DNA from: Rhodoplanes serenus
GTDB lineage: Bacteria; Pseudomonadota; Alphaproteobacteria; Rhizobiales; Xanthobacteraceae
Reading direction: 5' to 3'
Assembly: GCA_009720755.1 (NCBI GenBank)
Contig: WNKV01000008.1
Location: forward strand, 1 to 64,000
DNA length: 64,000 nt
Positions 56,970-63,209 of the stretch are shown here, one piece after another. The notes under the pieces are model-generated. The model worked only from the letters and a program-made list of their open reading frames with translations, ran no database searches and had not been told where the DNA came from. The position numbers and the translations under genes are program-made. The stretch's first letter is position 1; every line of letters begins with the position of its first letter.

Positions 56970-57473
56970 TCAGCCGAGCGTCGTCATCCAGGGGGTCGAC
57001 GGATAGATCAGCAGCGCCGCCGCCGCCAGCGCGATGCCGTACGGGATGCCACCGTCGCGGCGATGCAGGCGCTCGATCCAGTCGGACCCGCTCAACCGCC
57101 CCGGCAGCGCGTACTTGCGAAACTCGAGCAGCGTCAGGGTGAGCACGCCACCGAGCAGGGAGGCGTAGAGCAGGTACTCGTAGAGGAAGCCGAAGCCGAG
57201 CCACAGCGCCGTCGCGGCGGCGAGCTTGGCGTCGCCACCGCCGATCCAGCCGCGGGCGAAGAACACGAAGGCGATCACCAGCACGAGAACACCGGCCCCG
57301 ACATGCTGGAGCGCCACCGCGGCCGGCATGCCGGTCGCGAACGCCAGCACCGCGAAGCCGGCCACCAGCAGGATCGACACGCGATTGGAGATCGTCATGG
57401 TGAACAGGTCGCTCGACGCCGCGAAGGCCATGAGCGCCGGGAAGATCACCAGCAACGCGGCGTCGAGGAGCAT
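56970..57473 (-). CDS. cpaA: Prepilin peptidase CpaA/TadV
   Basis: A 167-residue aspartyl protease of the inner membrane that removes the leader of Flp pilins and TadE/TadF pseudopilins. The two catalytic Asp are in AASSDLFTMTISN (near residue 21) and the GxGD-type motif GGGDAKLAAATALW (near residue 80). Six predicted helices fit the short A24 family without the N-methyltransferase domain. It starts 4 bp after the first Flp pilin gene and is the only prepilin peptidase in the window. Confidence 0.93.
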   Translation of the reverse strand: MLLDAALLVIFPALMAFAASSDLFTMTISNRVSILLVAGFAVLAFATGMPAAVALQHVGAGVLVLVIAFVFFARGWIGGGDAKLAAATALWLGFGFLYEYLLYASLLGGVLTLTLLEFRKYALPGRLSGSDWIERLHRRDGGIPYGIALAAAALLIYPSTPWMTTLG

Positions 57474-57477
57474 GGCG

Positions 57478-57654
57478 TCACTTCCCCGCCGTCGCGAGCT
57501 TGTCCGAAACGTCCACGAAGCGGTCCTTCATGCTCGTGCCCACCGCCTGGACGGCGGCGATGATGGTGATCGAGATCCCGGCGGCGATGAGCGCGTACTC
57601 GATCGAGGTCGCCGCCGCCTGATCAGCCGCGAAACGCTTCAATACATCGAGCAT
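57478..57654 (-). CDS. flp: Flp pilin 1 (divergent, co-located with cpaA)
   Basis: A 58-residue Flp-type pilin precursor: short basic leader MLDVLKRFAADQ, then ATSIEYALIAAGISITIIAA as the hydrophobic stalk with the Glu-Tyr signature. The residue before the expected cleavage point is Ala (AA/ATSIEY), not the usual Gly. It differs from the two other pilins in the second half (KDRFVDVSDKLATAGK). Being 4 bp from cpaA, it is likely co-transcribed with the assembly genes rather than the major pilin. Confidence 0.9.
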   Translation of the reverse strand: MLDVLKRFAADQAAATSIEYALIAAGISITIIAAVQAVGTSMKDRFVDVSDKLATAGK

Positions 57655-57803
57655 GCTTGCCTCGGGCCATCCTGTTGGACGCGCAGAATACGGCGCAGGG
57701 ATTAAGCGCGAGTAACTTGAAGCCACTCTGGACGCGAGGACGGCAGCAGCCTCAGCCGATCCGCGGCGGCGGCGTCCGCGGTCTACCGGCCGCCTCCGGG
57801 CAG

Positions 57804-57838
57804 CAGAAAGCCCCGGACCCGGTGTCCGAAGCCTTCTG
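57804..57838 (-). terminator. Imperfect hairpin downstream of Flp pilin 2
   Basis: cagaaagccccggac and gtccgaagccttctg (57804-57818 and 57824-57838) form a stem with a few mismatches. It is a degenerate version of the perfect hairpin that follows pilin 3, and lies 18 bp beyond the pilin 2 stop. Confidence 0.6.
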
Positions 57839-57855
57839 TTCATCCGCACGTCGCG

Positions 57856-58026
57856 TCACGGAGTCGTCTTGAGCTGCGACGAGACGCTCGAGAAGGTGTT
57901 CTGCAAGCTGGTGCCGAGCGAGTTCACCACCGCGATGATGGCGACCGAGATGCCGGCGGCGATCAGGCCGTACTCGATGGCGGTAGCGCCCGAATTGTCG
58001 GAGGCGAAACGCTTGATGAGGTTCAT
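57856..58026 (-). CDS. flp: Flp pilin 2
   Basis: A 56-residue Flp pilin precursor, MNLIKRFASDNSG/ATAIEYG with a canonical Gly before the cleavage site and Glu-Tyr at +5/+6. The stalk is LIAAGISVAIIAVVNSLG. Its C-terminus (FSSVSSQLKTTP) is identical to that of pilin 3, and DNA identity is high throughout. Probably a major pilin subunit. Confidence 0.95.
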   Translation of the reverse strand: MNLIKRFASDNSGATAIEYGLIAAGISVAIIAVVNSLGTSLQNTFSSVSSQLKTTP

Positions 58027-58150
58027 TGCAATGTCCCTTGACGTGAGAGCCACGGTAAGCAACGACCACCATCGCATCCGGCTCTGGACGATGCGCTAAG
58101 ACCTCATCTCGAAAGTCGTCTCCGATTTCGTGTCAAACGCGGCCGGTGCC

Positions 58151-58166
58151 GTTAAGGTTGGCTTAC
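58151..58166 (-). promoter_or_regulatory. CtrA-like binding site upstream of Flp pilin 2
   Basis: On the minus strand GTAA-GCCAACC-TTAAC matches TTAA-N7-TTAAC with one mismatch. It is about 125 bp before the pilin 2 start codon, past the hairpin-free part of the spacer. Confidence 0.45.
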
Positions 58167-58238
58167 CGATGGCGGGTATCGCGCAAGCGGCGCGACGCGC
58201 GTGGCGGACGCGGCAGCGCGACCGGGTGCTCCGGACAG

Positions 58239-58274
58239 CAGAAGGCCCCGGACCCTGAGGTCCGGGGCCTTCTG
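58239..58274 (-). terminator. Perfect hairpin downstream of Flp pilin 3
   Basis: A flawless 16-bp inverted repeat cagaaggccccggacc / ggtccggggccttctg with a 4-base loop, 17 bp beyond the pilin 3 stop. There is no long T-run on the minus strand. It likely ends or stabilises a short, abundant pilin mRNA. Confidence 0.75.
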
Positions 58275-58291
58275 TTCATTCGTCGGTCGCG

Positions 58292-58465
58292 TTACGGGGT
58301 CGTCTTGAGCTGCGACGAAACGCTCGAAAACGTAGTCTTCAGGCCAGAGCCGAGCGAGTTCACCACCGCGATGATGGCGACCGAGATGCCGGCGGCGATC
58401 AGGCCGTACTCGATGGCGGTCGCACCGGACTCGTCCTTCACGAAACGCTTCAGAAGAGTGTTCAT
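58292..58465 (-). CDS. flp: Flp pilin 3
   Basis: A 57-residue Flp pilin precursor (MNTLLKRFVKDESG/ATAIEY) with canonical Gly at the cleavage site and the stalk LIAAGISVAIIAVVNSLG. It is nearly identical to pilin 2 after the leader, differing mainly at GLKTT versus SLQNT. The gene is short and was read directly from the sequence: ATG at 58463-58465 and TAA at 58292-58294 on the minus strand. Confidence 0.95.
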   Translation of the reverse strand: MNTLLKRFVKDESGATAIEYGLIAAGISVAIIAVVNSLGSGLKTTFSSVSSQLKTTP

Positions 58466-58801
58466 GGGCTGCTCCTGGAATCCACGCTTGCTGTCTGAGC
58501 TCGGTCCGCCGAGCCGATTGTGCCCCGGCCGATCCGGACCATGGCGACAACCTAGCGGATGTGCGTTGCAGGCCGGTTAATCGGATCGTCTAAACATCGC
58601 CTCGAAACGATCCTTCATCGCGTGGTTAACGCGGCCTTTCCGGATCGCCTTCAAATCACTGAAAAACAAAGTAAATTTCAAGCTTCCAGGAGCCACCAAC
58701 AAGGTGCCGATTGGCATTTCGTTCACCACTTCCGCGGCAAGGTCGAGGCTCGAGAACGGCCGTGTCGCAGCGGTCGTGCGTGGTGTTGGTGGAGAGTTCC
58801 G
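58466..58801. other. Divergent control region between pilin 3 and the CpaC-N gene
   Basis: A 336-bp spacer with lower GC than its surroundings, notably 58650-58690 (aaaaacaaagtaaattt). gttaa motifs lie at 58576 and 58625 (ggttaac), the latter giving a TTAACCAC half-site on the minus strand. It must hold promoters for the pilin and for the rightward pseudopilin operon. No gene is seen. Confidence 0.45.
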
Positions 58802-59296
58802 ATGACGTTCAGATCGCGGCGGCGCTGGGTCTCGTGGAGCTCGGGGCTTGCTCTCGCGCTGGCCTGCGGCGTCGCGGCCGGCGAGCCGAGCCCCCCTGGC
58901 GACCCGCTGGTCGTCCTGCTCGATCAGGCGCGCCTCGTGCGCATGCCCGAGAACGTCTCCACCATCGTGGTCGGAAACCCGCTGATCGCCGACGTTTCGG
59001 TGCAGTCCGGCGGCGTCATGGTGGTGACCGGCAAGGGCTATGGCATCACCAACCTGATGGCGCTGGATCGCAACGGCAAGGTGCTGATGACCGAGAACGT
59101 GCAGGTGCAGGGAGCTCCCGACACCGTCGTGGTCTATCGCGGCATCAATCGTGAGTCCTATAGCTGCACACCCGATTGCAATCGCCGCATCACGCTCGGT
59201 GACATGCCGCTATTCTTCGAGCAGACGATCTCGCAGACCAGCTCGCGCAACAGCCGCGCTCAGGCCGGGGCGACCGGCGGCTTCGCACCGCGTTGA
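58802..59296 (+). CDS. Stand-alone CpaC/RcpA N-terminal-domain protein
   Basis: A 164-residue exported protein. After a signal peptide (SSGLALALACGVAAG) it consists of the pilus-assembly N-terminal domain normally found at the start of CpaC secretins (LDQARLVRMPENVSTIVVGN and VVTGKGYGITNLMALDRNGK). It then has a unique tail with CTPDCNRRITLGDMPLFF. There is no BON or secretin domain. GGTGGAGAG precedes the ATG at 58802. It probably works with CpaC-2 in the periplasm as a cap, gate or competitor; that role is inference. Confidence 0.82.
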   Translation: MTFRSRRRWVSWSSGLALALACGVAAGEPSPPGDPLVVLLDQARLVRMPENVSTIVVGNPLIADVSVQSGGVMVVTGKGYGITNLMALDRNGKVLMTENVQVQGAPDTVVVYRGINRESYSCTPDCNRRITLGDMPLFFEQTISQTSSRNSRAQAGATGGFAPR

Positions 59297-59441
59297 CCGG
59301 GACGCGGGTCGGCGCAGGAGGCCACGCGGCCCCCGCAGGGTTAACGCATCGCCAACGACGGCCCCGCCCGCCTCTCCGCTGCCTGCAAGGGTTTCACAAC
59401 GGGCCTTTGCCTAAAATAGCTCGTTCACGAGAGGTACGCCC

Positions 59442-60032
59442 ATGCGCCGATCGAGCAGGGTGATCGTCCCATCGATCAGGACCGGATCGCCGCGACCGCC
59501 GGGGTGGCTGACACGCCGGCTCGGCGGACTGCTGTTGCGGCGCTTCGTGCGCCGCCAGGACGGCGCCACCGTGGTCGAGTTCGGCCTGGTGCTGCTGCCG
59601 TTCCTGTCGATCCTCGTGATGATCATGGAGACCTCGCTGTTCTTCTTCGCCCAGCAGACGCTGGAGACGGCGGTCGCCGACTCGGCGCGGCTGATCATGA
59701 CCGGCCAGGCGCAGAGCGCGAAGTACGATGCCGCGCAGTTCAAGACGGCGGTGTGCGGCCGCATCGTTGCCCTGTTCGACTGCACCAACGGCCTCTATGT
59801 CGACGTCAGCAAGTACTCGAACTTCTCCTCGATCGGCACCAGCGTGGCGGTCGACGCCGACGGCAAGCCGGTGACCCAGTATCAGCCCGGCGCCAAGGGC
59901 GACATCGTGGTGGTGCGGCTGATCTACCGCTGGCCGATCACCACGCCGCTCGCGCAGATGTATCTGGCCGAGCCCTCCTCGACCACCCGCATGCTGGTCG
60001 CCACTGCGGCCTTCCGCAACGAACCGTTCTGA
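59442..60032 (+). CDS. tadE: TadE-family pseudopilin
   Basis: A 196-residue TadE/TadG-like protein. A long basic leader is followed by the prepilin-like motif RRQDG/ATVVEFGLVLLPFL with Gly at the cleavage site and Glu at +5, then the membrane helix. The periplasmic domain has two Cys (VCGRIVALFDC). It should be processed by CpaA and incorporated into or act on the Tad pilus. It is 145 bp downstream of the CpaC-N gene. Confidence 0.87.
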   Translation: MRRSSRVIVPSIRTGSPRPPGWLTRRLGGLLLRRFVRRQDGATVVEFGLVLLPFLSILVMIMETSLFFFAQQTLETAVADSARLIMTGQAQSAKYDAAQFKTAVCGRIVALFDCTNGLYVDVSKYSNFSSIGTSVAVDADGKPVTQYQPGAKGDIVVVRLIYRWPITTPLAQMYLAEPSSTTRMLVATAAFRNEPF

Positions 60033-60040
60033 GGCGCGCC

Positions 60041-60613
60041 ATGCCGCAGCTCCGCACTCTGGCCGGCCCGGCCCGCCGCTTCGCCGGCGACGACAGCGGC
60101 GTCTCCGCGGTGGAGTTCGCGCTGATCCTGCCGCTCATGCTCACCCTCTATCTCGGTGGCGTCGAGGTCACCCAGGCGGTCAGCATCGACCGCAAGGTCA
60201 CGCTGGTGGCCCGCACGGTGGCCGACCTGACCGCTCAGGCGAGCACGGTGAGGAACGAGGATCTCGACAATTATCTGGGCGCCTCGAGGGCGGTGATCGT
60301 GCCGTACACCTCGACCCCGCTCAACGTGACGGTGTCGAGCATCGTCATCGACAAGAATCTCAGGGCGACCGTCGACTGGAGCAGGAACCTGGCGGGTGGC
60401 ACGCCCTACGCCAAGGGCGCCGACATGACCTCGCGAATACCGGCCGCGCTGCGCGAGCCGTGCGCCACCGCGACATCCGCCTGCACGCTGATCTGGGGCG
60501 AAGCGACCTACGACTACAAGCCGACCATCGGCTACGTGATCACCGGCATGCTGACGCTCAGCGACGTGATCTTCATGAAGCCGCGGCTCACCAACCAGAT
60601 CACCAAGGGGTGA
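60041..60613 (+). CDS. TadE/TadF-like pseudopilin
   Basis: A 190-residue second pseudopilin, 8 bp after the first. Leader FAGDDSG/VSAVEFALILPLML carries the canonical Gly and Glu. The periplasmic domain has a Cys pair (REPCATATSACTLIW). The two together resemble the TadE-TadF pair of Tad loci. Convergent with the Lrp-type regulator 30 bp away; no terminator is obvious in that gap. Confidence 0.85.
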   Translation: MPQLRTLAGPARRFAGDDSGVSAVEFALILPLMLTLYLGGVEVTQAVSIDRKVTLVARTVADLTAQASTVRNEDLDNYLGASRAVIVPYTSTPLNVTVSSIVIDKNLRATVDWSRNLAGGTPYAKGADMTSRIPAALREPCATATSACTLIWGEATYDYKPTIGYVITGMLTLSDVIFMKPRLTNQITKG

Positions 60614-60643
60614 CCGGCGTGCCGTCCCGCCGGGTGGTCGCCG

Positions 60644-61096
60644 TCACTCGATCGGCAGCACGGTGGTCGACTTGACCCGCTCCATGGCGAACCGCGACGT
60701 CACGTTCTTCAGCGGCACCGCGGCGATGAGCTGCTTGTAGAAGCGGTCGTAAGCCTGCATGTCCGACACGACGACGCGCAGCATGTAGTCGACGTCGCCC
60801 GCCATCCGGTACAGCTCCATCACCTGCGGCATGGCGGCGACCGTTTGGGCGAAGCGGTCGAGCCACGCCTGCGAATGGTCGGCGGTCTCCACCGAGACGA
60901 ACACGGTGACGCCGAGCCCGACCCGGTCCGGATCGACCAGCGCCACCCGCCGGGTGATGACGCCCTGCGCCTCCAGCTTCTGGATGCGCTTCCAGCACGG
61001 CGTCGACGACAGCCCGACCCGGCTGCCGATCTCCTGCACCGAGAGCGAGGCGTCCTCCTGGAGAAGGCGCAGGATCTTGTGGTCGATGGCGTCCAT
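60644..61096 (-). CDS. Lrp/AsnC-family transcriptional regulator
   Basis: A 150-residue regulator with an N-terminal winged helix (DHKILRLLQEDASLSVQEIG, recognition region SSTPCWKRIQKLEAQGVI) and a C-terminal RAM/ACT-like ligand domain (DYMLRVVVSDMQAYDRFYKQ). Lrp-type proteins sense amino acids and often repress their own gene. A 14-bp tandem triplet lies 34-75 bp upstream of its ATG. No amino-acid gene is adjacent, so the effector is unknown. Confidence 0.93.
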   Translation of the reverse strand: MDAIDHKILRLLQEDASLSVQEIGSRVGLSSTPCWKRIQKLEAQGVITRRVALVDPDRVGLGVTVFVSVETADHSQAWLDRFAQTVAAMPQVMELYRMAGDVDYMLRVVVSDMQAYDRFYKQLIAAVPLKNVTSRFAMERVKSTTVLPIE

Positions 61097-61129
61097 GCGG
61101 GGCCGTGGCGTGGGAGGAGTGGTGACGGA

Positions 61130-61171
61130 TCGTCTTGGGCGAGTCGTCTTGAGCGAGACGTCTTGGGCGAG
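61130..61171. repeat. 14-bp tandem repeat x3 in the lrp upstream region
   Basis: tcgtcttgggcgag, tcgtcttgagcgag and acgtcttgggcgag are contiguous, beginning 34 bp upstream of the regulator's start codon and ending 36 bp before the nudC stop. Position fits an operator array. Confidence 0.7.
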
Positions 61172-61207
61172 CCAAAGCCGCCGCGGACGCCGGCTTCGAA
61201 GGGCGCT

Positions 61208-62233
61208 CTAGCCGGTCGCGATCCCCTCGACCCAGCCGCGGATGAGGGCGTGGCCGATGGCGATGGGCGGCGGCGTGGTGAGGCCGTCGGGATGGCGGCG
61301 GGCCAGCATGGCGGCGGCCTCGTCGCGGCCGAACCAGCGCAGATCCTCGAGCTCGGTGCGGTCGATCGTGAGGTCGGTCGACAGCGCCTCGGCGTAGCAG
61401 CCGATCATCAGCGACATCGGGAACGGCCACGGCTGCGAGGCCGCGTAGCTCACGCGGCCGCAGCGGATGCCGGCCTCCTCCAGGGTCTCGCGCCGCACCG
61501 CCTCCTCGATCGACTCGCCGGGCTCGACGAAGCCGGCGAGGCACGACCACATGCCGGGGGCGAAGCGCGCCTGACGGCCGAGCAGGCAGCGGTCGCCGTC
61601 GACCGCCAGCATGATGACGACCGGATCGGTGCGCGGGAAATGATCCGCCCCGCAGGCCGGGCAGCGGCGCCGCCAGCCGGCATCGGCGAGCGCGGACAGC
61701 GACCCGCAGGCGGAGCAGAAGCGGTGCCGGGCGTGCCACAGCAGCAGGGCCTTGACGGCGGCGAGCGCCGGCAGGTGCTCGCCCGCCACCAGGCCCTGGA
61801 CCGCGATGCTGCGCAGGTCGGTCACCATGAGGTCGGGGCGGGCCGCGAGCGCCTCGGCGGCCGCCGGATCGATGCCGACGCCGAAGCGGCCGGCCGTCCC
61901 GTCGAGCCCGAGCCAGACCCGCTCGTGCGGCGGCGCCAGCCGCTCGGCCTCGGCGAGGGTGAACAGCGGATCGGCGAGGTCGGCGCCGCGGCGGAGCACC
62001 ACGAGCTCGCCCGCCACCACATAGGCGCGGGCCGCCGGGTCGGACGCCAGCGCCGCCGCGCGGGCCGGGTCGTGGCGGACGGCGGGATCGCGGTTGAGGA
62101 GGCCGCCGGTGTAGCCGAGCCAGAGGCGCCCGGCGCGGGGCTCGGCGCGATCGGGGGCGGCGCAATCGGGGGCGGCGTGATCAGGGTCGACGTGATCAGG
62201 GTCGACGTGATTGGGCGCGGCGCGATTGAGCAT
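61208..62233 (-). CDS. nudC: NADH pyrophosphatase NudC
   Basis: A 341-residue Nudix enzyme that hydrolyses NADH and removes NAD caps from RNA in characterised relatives. The order is an N-terminal domain, a zinc ribbon with CSACG and CPACG (about residues 193-213), a Nudix box GFVEPGESIEEAVRRETLEE (plus AGI), and the NudC hallmark SQPWPFPMSLM. The ATG at 62233 opens a repetitive stretch of five-residue units (VDPDH/AAPDx) before the fold. It lies downstream of the HIT gene on the same strand. Confidence 0.93.
   Translation of the reverse strand: MLNRAAPNHVDPDHVDPDHAAPDCAAPDRAEPRAGRLWLGYTGGLLNRDPAVRHDPARAAALASDPAARAYVVAGELVVLRRGADLADPLFTLAEAERLAPPHERVWLGLDGTAGRFGVGIDPAAAEALAARPDLMVTDLRSIAVQGLVAGEHLPALAAVKALLLWHARHRFCSACGSLSALADAGWRRRCPACGADHFPRTDPVVIMLAVDGDRCLLGRQARFAPGMWSCLAGFVEPGESIEEAVRRETLEEAGIRCGRVSYAASQPWPFPMSLMIGCYAEALSTDLTIDRTELEDLRWFGRDEAAAMLARRHPDGLTTPPPIAIGHALIRGWVEGIATG
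62147..62221. repeat. 15-bp tandem repeat x5 in the 5' end of nudC
   Basis: Five contiguous 15-bp units: gcgatcgggggcggc, gcaatcgggggcggc, gtgatcagggtcgac (twice) and gtgattgggcgcggc. They are in frame near the nudC start, encoding AAPNH, VDPDH, VDPDH, AAPDC and AAPDR on the minus strand. Two central units are identical. Confidence 0.85.
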
Positions 62234-62376
62234 CGTTACTCCGGCAATGGCCGGAGGGAGGCCCGCCGGGCCGCGTGGGGGCTTCCGATCGGCGACCGGC
62301 GCCTCGTTCGCGCGCCAGCGGGCGGGGACCCGACTCGGCCGGATTCGAACGTCATGGCGCCAATAAGGGCGAGGCT

Positions 62377-62808
62377 TCAGTCGGACGCAAGCCAAATTCT
62401 GCGGCGCAGCGCCCGGATGAAGGCATCGCGCTCCTGCGGGTCATGGGCCACCGGCGCCACCTGCCCCCAGATCGGCCGCGGCCACGCGGCATCGCCGGTG
62501 CGGCGGGCGACGACATGGACGTGGAGCTGCGGCACCACGTTGCCGAGCGCCGCCACATTCAGCTTGTCGCACTCGGTCACCGCCTTGAGGGCGCGGCCGG
62601 TGCGGGCGATCTCGACCATGAGCTGAGCTTGCGCGACCTCGTCGAGATCGATGATCTCGGAGACCTCGGGGCGGCGCGGCACCAGCATGAGCCACGGGAA
62701 GTTGGCGTCGTTCACCACCAGCACGCGCGACAGCGGCAGGTCGCCGATATTGATGGTGTCCTTGGCGAGCTGCGGGTGCAGCGACCAGCCGGCGGCGGGA
62801 TCGGGCAT
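62377..62808 (-). CDS. HIT-family nucleotide-binding protein
   Basis: A 143-residue histidine-triad superfamily protein starting MPDPAAGWSLHPQL. The family helix (DEVAQAQLMVEIARTGRALK) and strand LNVAALGNVVPQLHVHVVAR are visible. The triad reads Q-L-H-V-H rather than H-x-H-x-H, so the first His is Gln while the central, normally nucleophilic, His is kept. Expected substrates are nucleotide phosphoramidates or dinucleotides. The nudC gene follows 143 bp downstream. Confidence 0.87.
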   Translation of the reverse strand: MPDPAAGWSLHPQLAKDTINIGDLPLSRVLVVNDANFPWLMLVPRRPEVSEIIDLDEVAQAQLMVEIARTGRALKAVTECDKLNVAALGNVVPQLHVHVVARRTGDAAWPRPIWGQVAPVAHDPQERDAFIRALRRRIWLASD

Positions 62809-62996
62809 CGGGAACCTGCGGGCAGAAGCTATGAGGAAAATCCGGGGCACCGGAACGCGGCACCGTCGGCCGCCACCTTAGCAGGCGGACCCGTCGGGTC
62901 GAAGCGCCCCCGGCTCTGCCCGGGAGCGACGCCGCGACCGTCGCCGCGACCGGCGCCGAGACGCTTGCAATCCGGTCCCGTCCCGTCGATATAGGG

Positions 62997-63097
62997 GGCG
63001 GGAGGTTGGCGGTGGACGAGCCACTCGCCAACCGGGTCAGGTCCGGAAGGAAGCAGCCCTAACGAGCCCCGGTTCGGGTCGCTTGTCAGCCTCCCAC
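62997..63097 (+). ncRNA. ffs: Signal recognition particle RNA (small bacterial type)
   Basis: About 100 nt folding as one long hairpin: 5' gggaggttggcgg pairs toward 3' gtcagcctccc. It contains the universal Ffh-binding elements ggtcaggtccggaagga and agcagccctaa, the hallmark of domain IV with its GGAA tetraloop. It targets ribosomes making membrane proteins, with Ffh. Position directly upstream of dnaX is the usual alphaproteobacterial arrangement. Ends are estimated from the terminal stem. Confidence 0.94.
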
Positions 63098-63209
63098 TTC
63101 GTGACCTGCTGTTCGGGCGACGGGCTATTCAGGTGACTGGATTCTCGGTCGCGGGGTAGTCGGTCGCTGCCATTCCGTCATTGCGCTGCTGCGAGGGCCC
63201 GGCCGAGCG

